A stretch of 64,000 nucleotides of DNA from Thereva unica (GCA_949987705.1 OX465284.1:67751470-67815469); one strand, 5' to 3'; shown: positions 9,571-20,985, counted from the stretch's first letter. Numbers and translations: made by a program. Notes: a model not told the origin generated them from the letters alone.

Positions 9571-11353
9571 CACGTAGAAATGAATGACTCGAAATTCACT
9601 TGATTTAATATTCATTTGTGATAGCTTCATAATTTCTTGCACCCAAGTAAATGGGCGAACAAACTTAACGAACGTTCATCAAACCCTAAAATGTCACTTC
9701 TCTTGATGACATATATGTACATACATACATGCCAATCTCTGCTTCAAAACTTGCAGATTTGTTGAGCGGAGGTGATATACGCAGAAATTTGTTTACCATA
9801 TTTATTAAAAAAATGCACTATAATAAACCCTTTTTAGGGATAATAAGAGCGGACTTTTTTGTTGGTTTTTTTTAAAGGAAAACATTGCACATAATAAACA
9901 GTTTTTAGCTTTTTCAAAAAAAAAAAAGCTTATACAGAGGCTCTGTCCGTCTGTCCGTCTGAAGCCTACTTTCATCTCAGAAAGTACTACCGATACAGAC
10001 TTGGGAAATATCTCAAAATGTAGCTCTTGGTCAAAAGACCAAAAACTGAGAAAATGGTCTGGAAATTTCAACTAGAAGTATATTTAAACAACAAAAAAGA
10101 GCCTTTAAAGAAAATATTGTGACTAATTTTTGTGTTCTAAGGCTTATAACTTCTTAATTATTCATTTTACCACAAAATTTCTAAGTAATAAATTTAAATT
10201 GCTTATAACTTCGAAAGTAAAGGCCGTAGCATAAAAATTGTCTGGACATTATTCATAGGAAAAACTCCAAGCTTTCTTATTCTGGAAAAAAAACATTAGT
10301 TGACTATGAATATTTTGGAGAAAAAGGTGGTTGAAAGTGACATTTTTGTTAAAAAAAACAAAATTTTGACTTTGACGACTCATAACTCTGGAAGTTGGTA
10401 CTGTGGTACCGTCGTTTTTACAATTTTAGATAGGTGGGAGTATTCTGCGTACACTGATACCTTATTCATGAAAATAGGTTATAGCATTACAAAAATATAG
10501 GGTGATATTTGGAATTTCGCCTGAATAAACAAAAATAGCAATATTAACACCTTTGCCATAGTTAAGGGATATAAAAACTATACAGAATTTCAACACACAT
10601 TATAATCGATAATCTGAGATACTTTTCGCTTGCGCCGGGCCTGGGGCACATTTGACCAGTCTCCTTTGCTTCCAGAACAAAAACCGATGATAACGAAATT
10701 ATGGCATATAGTTTTTATTTGCTGCTCAAAAACTTTTGTTTATATTGAATAAAGAAATATACCATGACGTGGGTGAAGAATCAAAGAATTTTATTGTTTA
10801 CATTTGATTTCCTTTTTCTTAAGCTATGATGATTATATTGTAGTGTTTGTTAAATACTTTGTTAAGTTTTAGATTACGCAGTCTCACAACTTATAACCTA
10901 CATAAGCCTTTAACAAAAACTTTTCAAGATTAATTATATATAGCGTTGGTCAGGGTGATACTTATGAATCTCCATGGCCAAACTAGGGTGCGGTAAGCCG
11001 AATTTTTAACAATAAGACATGTATGTTTAAGTAAAATAATACACCTAATTCTGTTATGCAAAGTGCATCACATTAGATTTTCCTCCAATCCAAAGAAAAA
11101 TGTTTAGATTCGTTTTCTATAGTGTTTACATGTGCGATATGCATTTTTTTTTTCTTCAATTTGACACATTCGAATTATTGGCCTCGATTCCCAGATCCGG
11201 CGGGTTGGAAGTGAGTGCGGATCAATCTCCACTTAATATATTGTCATCCAATCTGAAGTGTTATTCAGCAGAAAGAATACCATGAAAAAGCGTAATTAGT
11301 GGCTAGTCTCTAGGCACAACATCCCACTAGTTATTTAAAGGCATTGCACGGCA
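9571..11353. other. Non-coding interior of the Helitron
   Basis: AT-rich sequence with a TCTGTCCGTC tract near 9945. A segment at about 10380-10510 is weakly repeated at 21250-21390. No protein frame could be supported. Confidence 0.5.
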
Positions 11354-11370
11354 CGCGGGTTTTATGCTAG

Positions 11371-12056
11371 TCAACTATATTTCTTCCAAGAGCAGCTTAG
11401 CCTTGGGTTTTATAAAAAGGTGGTCCAAATAATTTAACAGCACCCTGATCACTGAACACCTCTACATTTCCCTTGTCAGACCTTTACTTGAATATGCGTC
11501 CCAGGCTTGGTCTCCTCACTATTCTTCACATATTGGAAAAATTGAATCGGCTCAACGTAGGTTCGTTCGATTGGCATTGAATCACCTTCCTTGGGAAGAC
11601 CCTTTAGGTCTTTCACCATACGAATACCGACTTAAGTTACTCAACTTAAACACTCTCCACAAGCGTCGTGAGGTGGCCGATGTTGTTTTCGTTCATCGGC
11701 TCCTTAATGGACGTGCCGACTCAGGTTTTCTAAGTCGCCGTGCGTCGTTAAGAGAGAGCAGATATAATTTGAGAGGACCACCGCTCTTAAACATCACCTC
11801 CTCTAACAGCCATTATGGCCGATTTCGATTTGAGCCTGTAAATCGCATGTTCATTAATGTCAATAAAAGTAATAATGTTTTTAGCGTGAGCACGAGCAAA
11901 GATCTCCTTAAAAGGAGTCTCTTTAATCTTTCGTGACTGATTATGTGGTTCGCATGTAATTTTTATTTGTGCTTTTCCTTAGTGGTAAATGTTTCTCGGC
12001 CCAGCTGAGAAGTGCGCCTTCTTCATAAGAAGCGAAACTCTATTATTATTAAAAAA
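11371..12056 (+). pseudogene. LINE reverse transcriptase C-terminus and 3' end, downstream half of the split gene
   Basis: The frame resumes at the Helitron 3' junction and reads LGFIKRWSK, then after one stop codon LYISLVRPLLEYASQAWSP. It stays open to 11936 (YEYRLKLLNLNTLHKRREV, ending NLS). This is the C-terminal part of a CR1/Jockey-like LINE reverse transcriptase. The 3' UTR ends in an ATT repeat at 12042-12052, a typical LINE tail. With 6930-7053 it forms one 5'-truncated copy interrupted by the Helitron. Confidence 0.8.
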
Positions 12057-12855
12057 CCGGTTGGTAGCAATTTAAGCAAAAAAATAATTGATTGTGCATT
12101 CTCCACCATTACTTAATGCATGGTATTATTTAGCAGTTTGATTTGGGCAATACTATCTATATTTCGCTTGTTGAAGTGGTGCAATATGACCTGAATGAAA
12201 TAGAGCCTTAAAATGCTTGATTATGAAAAGCTTGTTTCTGTCCGCATATGGGATCATTCCTTTAGTTCTGTTTTATAACCTCGATACAATAACGTCGTTA
12301 CGACGAAAATTCGTCGTTAGTCGAATATGAGCATCGTAACGAATATGCCAAATATGAGGAGCCCAGCGACGACCATCTGTCGGTCGATATTTCGAGTTAG
12401 GTAAGAAAGACAGATACCTGCGAATTTGTACTTTTTATGATGGTGCAAACTTTTTTTTCCAGGGGTGTATATTATTGCAAAACCTCGTTTTTATCCTTTT
12501 TTTCCAGTGCCATAAGGTATCAGCTGGTTTTGAAAGTTAATAACAAAAAATAATGGTTGCTTTCGGATAGCCGATTGAGATACCGTTTTTTCACTACACA
12601 TCCACTTATTGCAATTGTCAAAACATATTGACGAAATTTACCCTTAATGACGAATTTTACCGTGTTTCACCACCTGTAATGACACGCAAGCACGTATTTT
12701 TGTGCCGAGGGTATTGGATCCGTTATTAGAGCAGTCATAGAAGTAGATGTAAAGATTAAATGCTTTGCAATTGCTTTTTCTTTTTCCATGTGTGGTTGTA
12801 GACAGTGGCTTTATCCAGGGCTGCGGGCAGGAACTTTTCACTGTTTATAATTAGA
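12057..12855. other. Unassigned non-coding stretch
   Basis: Nothing coding was recognised. A small palindrome (ACGACGAAAATTCGTCGT) lies near 12300. Confidence 0.4.
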
Positions 12856-12858
12856 GAT

Positions 12859-13170
12859 TTACGTTGTCATCGATGGATCAACTAGTCTATCATGCCTGGC
12901 AGAAATGCGATTTACAACGTCGGCCTGCGTCATATTGTCGAGGCAATCGTCTTCGATTGAAATCAGCGCCAAATGCGACAGCTGGGTATCACACATATTC
13001 GTACGAAAGTAGTTTTCAATTAATTGCAGTTTGGAGAAGGTTCGTTCGGCAAAGGCAACTCCAATTGGAATTGTGCATAACAAGAGTAAGGTAGTCATGA
13101 GATTGGGAAATAGCATCGAACATCCGGAGCCAACTAAATTTAAAAATTGGAGTGGATTTGTGAAGTAAAC
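12859..13170 (-). pseudogene. hAT transposase C-terminal fragment
   Basis: The minus-strand frame contains LFPNL, then TIPIGVAFAERTFSKLQLIE, NYFRTNM and LALISIE. This is the conserved C-terminal dimerisation block of hAT transposases, as also found in ZMYM1-like proteins. In that family it holds the transposase subunits together. Only about 100 residues remain; the DDE core and zinc finger are missing. No TIR was found around it, so the rest of the element is lost or unrecognisable. Confidence 0.8.
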
Positions 13171-13174
13171 ATCT

Positions 13175-14639
13175 TTGTTTAAATTAGAACCTATTTCTAT
13201 TTTGTGGTTGACGATTATAGCTGTACCAATTTATTCATTCAAAAAAAGCCGCTGTCAACAAATAAAACGTTATTATTATGACAAAAAAGTGCCTTTTTGA
13301 CAAATTTTGTTGCATCTGAGGGTGCTTTATTTCAAAAATAAAAAAATGCACTTTTTGCATTCTCGTTTTCTGAGGAAAGTTTAAATTAGTTTCAATTCAA
13401 ATTTCATTTGACAGGTAAAACATTTTTCATCGCCTACGGTATCGCTTTGCTCTATTATAATTTTAGTTTTACCATTGACAGCGATGGCATCATTTGACAG
13501 CGATAACGCTTTTATAGCCCGCGGCTTATGGCCAGCATTGTGTTCCTGTTATAAATCTTTGCGCTCATCGCCAAAAATTCCTTGTTTTTTGGTGCTCTCC
13601 TTGTCCATTAAAATTTACTTGACGCCCTTGCCGTCGGCGCAATATATAAAATATATTGTAAGAATAGCCGCTCTTCTCTAGTGCCGCCCAGTACCAGTGC
13701 GCAGTCTGCACATTGGTCTCCTAACTTAGTAGTAGCCACATCCAATGCTGCTTGATCTTCGTAATAAAATGAGAACCGGTTTATTTAGATTGCTAAGTTC
13801 CTAAGTTCCTTTACGGTGACCAAGATAATTGCCTGAAATATGATTCATTAATATTTTTCTTAATATTCCTTCTTTTGAAGCTATTGACAGTGCTCGTGCT
13901 CCAAATTGAAGAGCCTTTTACAAAAACAGCATGTCAAAAAATAAAGTTTTTCAGGAGAATAAATAAAACGCAACTTGTTGTTTTTTGTGGTTTTTGTGCA
14001 ATCAAATAAACTTGAAAGTAGTGTAGTTCATGACAGAAGATGTATTTGCAAAAATGTAATACACAGCGACAAAGCTTACTCATTTCTTTTAAAGATGGCG
14101 CTTAAATCTCAATTCGGGTAAAAGGTGAAATGTGTTTTTTTTGTAAAAAGGCCTTCAATTCGTTTCCCTTAGTAGCGCATTGAATTTTTCCCGCTGAGTT
14201 TTTCCTGCTTTGCAAATTTCTTAGAGAATGATAGTTCTGGCTCCGATAAAAAAGCTGACCGCTTCATTTGTCCCTTACATGGGAGAAGGGTTTCTTCTTT
14301 CTTACTTTTTCTGTGTAGCAAAATTTCCAATTTTAAATGAGGTGAAGCTATATTGTCTGATATAAATATACATTGTAGACAGCGCCGGCCCTAGTCCCTG
14401 TTGAGAGTGGAGCGAGATTTTCTTTCGGCGCCCTTTGTTCGACGCTTTCACTTCGCATAAATTGTATTTCCAGTTGTCCTAGATAAAACTTTTTTCGAAT
14501 ACTGCCTGCCTGCCCTTTCCTTACGGGATTATATCTCCCCATTTGCAAGCCTTTATGGGCTGGAGGCCCCATAAGTACTTTGGATGGTGGTGTTAGGGTC
14601 ACAGTTCCGCTTATAGCGGTAATAGGGGAAGTATACATA
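13175..14639. other. Unassigned stretch with one interspersed repeat block
   Basis: No gene was supported. The block at 13736-13860 is shared with 47674-47790 and, inverted, with 44096-44190. The remainder is AT-rich. Confidence 0.4.
13736..13860 (-). repeat. Interspersed repeat block, copy 1
   Basis: The core CCAATGCTGCTTGATCTTCG and the following TTTACGGTGACCAAGATAAT match 47674-47790 in the same orientation and 44096-44190 in the opposite one. Its source is unknown; a decayed retroelement coding segment is possible. Confidence 0.6.
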
Positions 14640-15860
14640 TGTTTTCTCAGAGTTGCTTCCCCGACGTTTCGCCAACAGCACCACCTTCTTTGGAGGCTAT
14701 TTGGTTGTTTTTATTGCATGGTTGGGCATTAGGGCTCGGCCCAGCTAGTATGGTTGAGATAGTGGAGAGAGTCACCTTCTCGTTAAAACAGGCTTCTCCT
14801 GCCATCAGCCCAAAATTACAGTGTTCACCATCCTGACAACGTCATATTCGTGAATTTTATGCGGTGCACTTTGTGGAGTATTCTCCACTCCTACACCCTT
14901 AGGGTCTTCTTTTAGACCCCTATCCTTTCAACATAATGTCAGTGGGGTTTTCTGTTGCTGCCGGAAAGTACCCGATTACAAAAAGGCTGCGCGGCAGCTT
15001 ATTCCCGTCTACAGCAACAAGGCTTGCTCCTTCCAAGGCTTAAGGCGACCCATCATAGAGGGCGCACCGACCTCTACTGACCTGGGCTGTACTGAGCCCT
15101 GAGCCAATTCAGCTACCGCCTCCAGAAGACTTCCTTTCGCGGTAACTAGTTGTTTCGTGGTCAGAAGGGTCTCCGGATTGTTAGTCGCAAGCACCCCAAT
15201 TCTGACACTTTCCGCTATTTGACAGAAGGTCGGCTTTGGAGTCGTTGTAGACTTCATTATTGGTGCGTCCGACTTTTCTGAAGGCTTTCCAACCGTATTG
15301 CCAAAGTCTTCGCCCTTTTCGCCGGGTTATTATGCCCTAGAGAACATCCAGATGATCTAACCCTCTTCTTCTTAAAAAACCGGTATCCCTTTCTTCCTTG
15401 GGGGCCACGCAGACCATACCATCCTCACACGGAGGTAACCAGCTTCCAGATATCGCATAAAACGTTTTTGGGCTGCGCTACTCCGTCTTCTGAAAGCGGT
15501 CGTTTTTTCGAGTCGCCTCTCCGATTAGGTGCCCTCCCAATGAAGGAGTGATCTCAACGTACTCCTTCCTGGGTTTATGGGCTTAGACTGCCTTCCCTAA
15601 AGAAGAATCCCGAAAACCTTTCCTCCACTGGGACTACATTCGACACCTTGAAGCATGAATGCAAAAATATCTAACTGGCCTTGTAGGTCGTTCTTTTGGG
15701 AACTGTGGGAGCCCCAGAAATGTGTGGAGCGTTAAGAAGTGCTCCATCTTCAAAAGTTTTTTTAATGTAATTTTATATTGATACCACGAGCTCGGCGTAA
15801 AAGGACAATCGCCCATGGCAGAGCTCTCTATCACCAATGGAAGGCTAATTAAAACCGAAG
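14640..15860 (-). pseudogene. LINE ORF1 relic (I/LOA/R1-like)
   Basis: Minus-strand pieces resemble a LINE ORF1. A basic N-terminal part (SKKRPLSEDG) lies at about 15480-15530. Next comes FCQIAESVRIGVLATNNPE (15009-15257), then LKPWKE, then KLPRSLFVIGYFPAATENP near 14920-15000. The order fits the RNA-binding ORF1 of I/LOA-type LINEs of flies. Many frameshifts and stops make it non-functional. LINE copies of a related type occur at 28040-29190 and 59851-60815. Confidence 0.5.
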
Positions 15861-16020
15861 TTCGTCTGGTATCCGCAGTCCATCGTTAATAGCGCGTTCA
15901 CGCAGTGCCATTCATAACTTCAGCACGATTGTTTACACATTAGGATTGCGGTTTTTATCGAGTCTAGGTCCGCCGTATACAGTCTGCTCCATATGTGGCC
16001 TAAGGCCATGTACGATCGGT

Positions 16021-16416
16021 CCAAAGTCTAGAAATTAACAAGTCTTTCATCTTCATATGGTTAATGAGTGAAAGGCGAACAGCTGCATGCACAAGTTTTT
16101 CAAATGACGATGTCAGGCTATCAGAGAGAGAATGCAACATTTTTATATGCGCTGGAATACAACCATAAGTCGGAAAATTTTATGAGTTTATATGGGGATG
16201 TATTGGTGGATGTATGAAAGAAAGCAGCTGATTCAATTGTCTTTCCTTTTCTGGTCTTCATACTTGATCGAAGAGAAAGAATCTGGCTTTGTCTGGCCGA
16301 GTTCACGAAGTATGCGTTGAGTTTTGCTCAGCAGTGATGTTCATATATGCACGCACACAATCAACGGTCGGAAATTTTTGTATGAATATGAAAGACTTGT
16401 TATTACTAGACTTTGG
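16021..16416 (-). mobile_element. 396-bp MITE, copy 2, with 6-bp target duplication
   Basis: The element begins CCAAAGTCTAGAAATTAACA and ends with the inverted tip CTAGACTTTGG. ATCGGT flanks both sides (16015-16020 and 16417-16422) and looks like the target duplication. The body is the reverse complement of 7843-8232. A 6-bp duplication is unusual among common superfamilies, and no transposase is present. Confidence 0.85.
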
Positions 16417-16779
16417 ATCGGTCTTGGAGTCAGTGCTCCTTGCTTGTCCCGTGTTCGAGTCATATTGATAAGTACATAGACTTGGCTAGCTACAAACAAC
16501 GCCCTCAAAAAGTTCCATCAAAATTTTATTTTTTGATCGAAATGGTTTTCGCATTCATTTTGGCGTGGCGTCTAGAGCAACCGCTCCACTCGCTCTACCC
16601 AATGTTACCGTAAGATGAATTTTGAGAGTAGTAAAATCTACTACCTTTTTGAAAAAAAGGCAGCAAACTTTTTTTATTTCAAATCAATTTTTTATTTTTT
16701 TGTCACCTGCGAGAACGAGCAAAGCGGATGGTTTGACGACACGTGAACATGCTATTTATAACTTACCGTCAGAGAAACA
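16417..16779. other. Unassigned stretch between MITE and helicase relic
   Basis: AT-rich sequence with no supported feature. It may hold the decayed end of the helicase gene. Confidence 0.35.
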
Positions 16780-17570
16780 TTCATTTTTTAGATTCAGGCC
16801 AAAAACACTCAAGGATTGGTCTTGTGATTTGTTGATCGTCATGACAAAAGCAAGAAATTGCATTAGGCGGAAACAAAATCAATCCTTTCGATTCGTCGAC
16901 AGGAACACGGCCATTAGCGGCAGTCAGCAATTGCTTAGAGAAATCTTCGTCAGATGGATCGTTTAGCAAGGCAAGTGGCATGTTTGTCATCAGCTGTCGT
17001 TTCTTTTATAAAGCGTCACTGGTTCGATGGTTTGAGGTAAGCGTTTATTTCATGGTTCATGGAATGATTGATAGTGTCCTCTTGAGTCAATACGCAGATC
17101 TTTCATAGTTCGATTGAGTGCTTCCAATGCGCGTTTGTACGTCGTTGTGTATTCATCCCAGGCGATGATTTTACTTGCTACCAAAGCTTTGGCCAGTGCT
17201 AAGTGTTTTGCAAAGTTTTGAATCGTTTGAAGGTTTAACGGCAATTTCAACATCGGCATCCTTCTAGCAACGTGGGAACTATGTCAGAAGAAGCAACTGC
17301 TTGCTACAGCAATTTCGGATTTCGTACGAGCAATGGCCAAAATTAATGATATGACGAATACCTTGCAAACTCCACACGGCGTATCGGGGAAAAAGGCCAC
17401 TATTTCCATAATTAATTGCCTTCATTAACGTATCACACACTTCCTTCTGTTGCGTACTCAACAGTGGTACATTCGGTCGAGCCTATTGGTTCAAAGCATT
17501 TCGATCATGTTCAGGTTCCAATTTTCAATTGAAAGCGTCGTTCATTCGACGATATGGCATTGGTATTCCT
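16780..17570 (-). pseudogene. PIF1-like helicase relic of a Helitron
   Basis: Minus-strand segments follow the order of a PIF1-type helicase. STQQKEVCDTLMKAIN is followed by a decayed Walker A region, then ARTKSEIAVA. LPLNLQTIQNFAKHLA with SKIIAWDEYTTTYKRALEAL is the Walker B region, whose DEAH/DECT-like box reads DEYT. ALLNDPSDEDFSKQLL with NGRVPVDESKGLI follows. In Helitrons this domain unwinds DNA for rolling-circle transposition. The Walker A glycines are lost and the frame shifts several times. It is on the same strand as the endonuclease relic at 8531-9185, which in Helentrons lies downstream of the helicase, so both may come from one or more related invaders. Confidence 0.75.
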
Positions 17571-18984
17571 AACTTGACTAACTAACTGCCGCACTAATAG
17601 TTATGTCAAGTTTGTTGTATAATTGGAAGTGACTGATTAGTCCTCCCAGATTTGGAATTCCGTAGTTTTAGGAATTTTTTACTTCTTTTTTCGCCATTTC
17701 GCTCGATTTTTTTACTTAAATTACTTCAAATGTTATTCACGACGATTTTTCTGAGATATACGGTGTTACCAACTACCGTGGGGTAGTCGTATTGTATTAC
17801 AAAAATTAATCTGTTCTTTCTCTACATCATTTGCCTTTTTCGCATGCACAAGGGACCAATGACTATCCGTTTGCCCACCTACGATCCGCATGTGAAGACT
17901 AATGCTGTAGCTAAGGCCACGAGGTATATTTTTATCTTCTTACACCCGCTCCTAGGCCACAAATGTGTATATATGACTTGAATATTACTAAATAGTAATA
18001 TTAAATTTGTGTAACTGTTTGCTTCCGCGGCCCGTGCATGGGAACAGACCTATTAACTGCAAATTTTACTATAACCTTTCTACTTGGCTCTTCTGTAATG
18101 CATGCGGAGTAAGTCTCCGTCTTAGAAACTGGAAATTATCTTTGGCAATTCGCTTTAACATACCTATGCAGAAAAAGCAAGAAAAAATAATCAAAGCTCC
18201 TTTCAACACAATCTCATCTCTGCATCTCTTTAGCAGAACTTTCTCCGTTTTCTTCTTATCGATTTTTTTATTGAACATAAAACCCAACTGAGAAAGGAGA
18301 AACAAAAATTAACTTTGGGTACACCGAGGCTGATTTAAGGGTTTTTGTAAGGGCATTACAAATTTGTAAGACCTGAACAGATGAAACGTATGAAGACGTG
18401 TTCAAAACATTGCGGAGCAATTATCAACGCCAGCATGTGAACTATGAACATACGCTATTTGCTTAGCATAGGGAGCCTCCTAGTGTGGAGACCTAGAGAC
18501 GTCAGTGCGGCGGTAATAAGTTGATGGGTTTTTGCTGTGATTGCTCTGGAAAGTCCTTTGACGTTGTGTGGCTTAAGTAAGCAGGTTTATTACTCGTATA
18601 ATATTACATTCAATTGAGTTTTCCTGTTTGTATGTATTTAAAAATGTTTGAAAGAATTCAAATCAATTGCGGTGTGACGTACACAAGGTTACATAAGTTC
18701 GTGGTGTTTTTTAGTAAAATGCAACGCCCGCGTGGAAAATAGAGAATGCCGCCCCTCCTTTATCTTGTTTTTTCTGACTAACGAGTGTGTGAAAAACTGA
18801 TCGAAGATCGATTGAATGAACATATTCCGAATTAAAAATCTGAAATTTATTTATTGATATTTCATACATTCAATAATTTTTTTTAAAAATCATTGGAAGT
18901 ATTGCATTTGAGTAACTAATATTTAAAATTCAAGTAAAGCTAAATAATAATAAAAATGATATTAAACATTTTTTATTGCACATC
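17571..18984. other. Unassigned non-coding stretch
   Basis: No coding frame, repeat pair or RNA gene was recognised. The sequence is AT-rich with poly-T and poly-A runs. Confidence 0.4.
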
Positions 18985-19317
18985 CATCCATCCTTCCAAT
19001 GACGCTACAGTCGGTCGGTCTTGGCCTCCTCCAGGGCATTTCTTCAAGTTTGACGGTTCCTCGCAGCATGTCTCCAGTTCAGGATGTTGAGTATTGCCTC
19101 TGCGTCATACAGCTTATCCATCTCCTCCTGGGTCTACCTTCTGGCCTATTTCCTGAATGCCATAAGCCATTTTGGGATGCGAGTGTTCTATCCTGATTAT
19201 GTGGCCGGCTAGCCTCAGTCTGTTAATTTTTATAAAAGTTGAGAGTTGTAGGTCGTCAAAAATTTCATTCATCGTTCTTGTGTCTCCTTCGCCAGATTCC
19301 ATCCTCTCTGTTTGGGC
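18985..19317 (-). pseudogene. RTE-like LINE, reverse transcriptase C-terminus (3' part)
   Basis: The minus-strand reading runs from LSTFIKINRLRLAGHIIRIEHS into GRPRRRWI, the typical C-terminal block after the reverse transcriptase of RTE-like LINEs. It ends near 18985 without a clear tail. The upstream part of the same copy continues at 19827-20496, beyond an inserted TIR element; the reading frame is kept when that element and one 8-bp repeat are ignored. Confidence 0.75.
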
Positions 19318-19818
19318 CACTGACATATAATAATGGACTGCTCATCAGCAATTATACAAACATACATACAAACCGATGGCACCAAAAAGGTATAGTCGAC
19401 TCGCTCATCCATAAGCCCCCAAACTGACAGAAGCACTCAGAAATAAAATCAGGTTAAATCAATTAGAAAAAAATAGACGGGTATAGTGATGTTTATATCT
19501 TTTGCTCTTTTCCCCATAGACCCCCGGATTTTGACATACAGAATGTCATTTGCTAAAACAGGCGTTAAGAACTTAAATCAGATACACATAAAATTTGCAA
19601 AAAAGGCATTTTAAAAGGTGAAAAAGTGAAAATAGTGTTTATTAATTTTTTTAAACAAAATATTTGTGTTGTTTTAATGTTTTAAGTACGTATTTAAAAA
19701 AATGTAAATTTCAAAAGTGATTCCGGTGTTTACATGGAGTGAAAAAAGGTTTGTAGCCTATGAAACAAATTGGTGCCATGAAAAATTCCTCATGAGCAGT
19801 CCATTCTATATGTCAGTG
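19318..19818. mobile_element. 501-bp TIR element with exact 8-bp target duplication
   Basis: The ends are inverted: CACTGACATATA..ATGGACTGCTCAT on the left and the reverse complement on the right, about 35 bp with small differences. GTTTGGGC is repeated exactly at 19310-19317 and 19819-19826. An 8-bp duplication fits hAT, P or Merlin-type transposases, and no coding sequence is present. It splits an RTE-like LINE. A longer relative with the same ends lies at 32969-34068. Confidence 0.9.
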
Positions 19819-19826
19819 GTTTGGGC

Positions 19827-20496
19827 CTAATAAACATCTGAGAACTTTCCTCTCAAACCTGTTGGCTCGTTCCTCTATGTCCTGGGTCAATGGCTTGGTG
19901 TCATAACACAGTACTGGTCGTATTACTGTTTTTAGAATGTGAGTTTTGTTTTCCTGTGCTCAAATCTTGAGTGTAGTATTTGTTTTTGGGCCTAAAAGGC
20001 TCTATTAGGCTAGTCTAGTATTCGTCTGGTTATTTCTTCTTTTTTGTCGTTTCTTTTTATAATTGTAGACTCAAGGTGGACGGTTTTATCGACTACTTTT
20101 AGGTTATGTTCGTTATATTTCATTTATATATGGTTATATTTCTTCCCATTCTAAAGCTTATTTCTTTTTTTCTTCGTTTATCTTCAGGTTCAGGCCTATG
20201 TCTTGCTTTTAATTCAACATAAGCTTCTTTTGCTGCCAGAAAGGACCTTTTAAAGAGTTTCGCTGATGCACTTCTCTGGGCTGACGTTTTCCTTATTATC
20301 CATTCTAGGGCGAGGTCGTACTATGAAGTCTTCTGTTAGAGCCTTTTGGATCTTTACCTGCGCCAGTGAGCTATTTGTTGCTCATTTTATAAGTTGCAGC
20401 AGCTTTGACGGGACTCTTAATTCCCACAGGAGTTCGTATAGCATCTCTCTTATTGAGTCATGTGCCTGTTGAAAATCTACAAATATCTGGTATATG
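19827..20496 (-). pseudogene. RTE-like LINE, reverse transcriptase core
   Basis: On the minus strand the palm motif VDFQQAHDSIREMLYELLWE appears near 20420-20480 and carries the first catalytic Asp. ELRVPSKLLQLIKM and later FERKVLRCLLGP follow. The frame is broken several times and the catalytic ADD box was not recognised. The 5' side stops at the mariner insertion at 20497. The 3' side continues at 18985-19317. Confidence 0.75.
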
Positions 20497-20498
20497 TA

Positions 20499-20985
20499 CG
20501 AGGTGTGACAATTAAGTAATGAGACTGATTATATTGCCGCGATTGTGGTAACCCTGCGATCTTGAAATTCCCTTTCCCTTCTCTCGGCATCCTTCCCCTC
20601 ACCATTGATATATTTGCCATCGCTCTAGCTTATTTAGTTCGCCTGCTCTGTCTTGTTGAGTAAACGTGTGTTCGTGGTGCTCGTTTGTTCTTCTTTTTTC
20701 GGGTGGGGCGTGCGGAGACAACCATTGTGAGCTTTGGCGTTTGGTTTCCGGGTCGTATTGAAAAAACCAGCTCTCATCGCCTGTAATAACTCGATCAAGC
20801 AGCGTGGGATCGTTTTCTACTTGTTCCAAACAGTCTTCTGCGACGGTCATTCGATGCTGCTTTTGCTCCTCGGAAAGGTTCCTTGGAACCATCTTCGCGC
20901 ACAACTTTCTCATCCCTAAATCGTCGGTTAAAATTTGTCTAACTGTTTCACGATTCATACCCAGTTCCGACGCCAAGTTTATGCT
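20499..20985 (-). mobile_element. Internally deleted mariner element
   Basis: A mariner-like tip (CGAGGTGTGACAATTAAGTA) starts right after a TA at 20497-20498. The minus-strand frame 20599-20976 encodes a transposase fragment: MNRETVRQIL, MVPRNLSEEQKQ, and GDESWFFQYDPETKRQSSQW with the first catalytic Asp. The segment with the second and third catalytic Asp is deleted; after PPEKRR the frame runs into unrelated C-terminal sequence. The N-terminus and the second inverted repeat were not found, so the copy is truncated on the right. Confidence 0.85.

Larger units (their letters stand above)
7054..11370 (+). mobile_element. Helitron inserted in a LINE
   Basis: The left end starts with TC after an A at 7053 and continues with a motif common at the ends of arthropod interspersed repeats (ACTAATATTATAAATGCG, then a TGTC tract). 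The right end is GCGGGTTTTATGCTAG at 11355-11370, followed by T. TC at the 5' end, CTRR at the 3' end, insertion between A and T and no target duplication are the defining Helitron features. Removing 7054-11370 joins the two LINE halves in one frame, which confirms both ends. The 4.3-kb body holds no Rep or helicase frame in sense. Instead it contains an inverted repeat, a tRNA-like sequence, a MITE and an antisense endonuclease relic, so it is non-autonomous or heavily invaded. Confidence 0.85.

Noticed and set aside
14639..14836. Plus-strand frame of 65 codons as a host exon
   Set aside because: It lies opposite the LINE ORF1 relic, which explains the region better.
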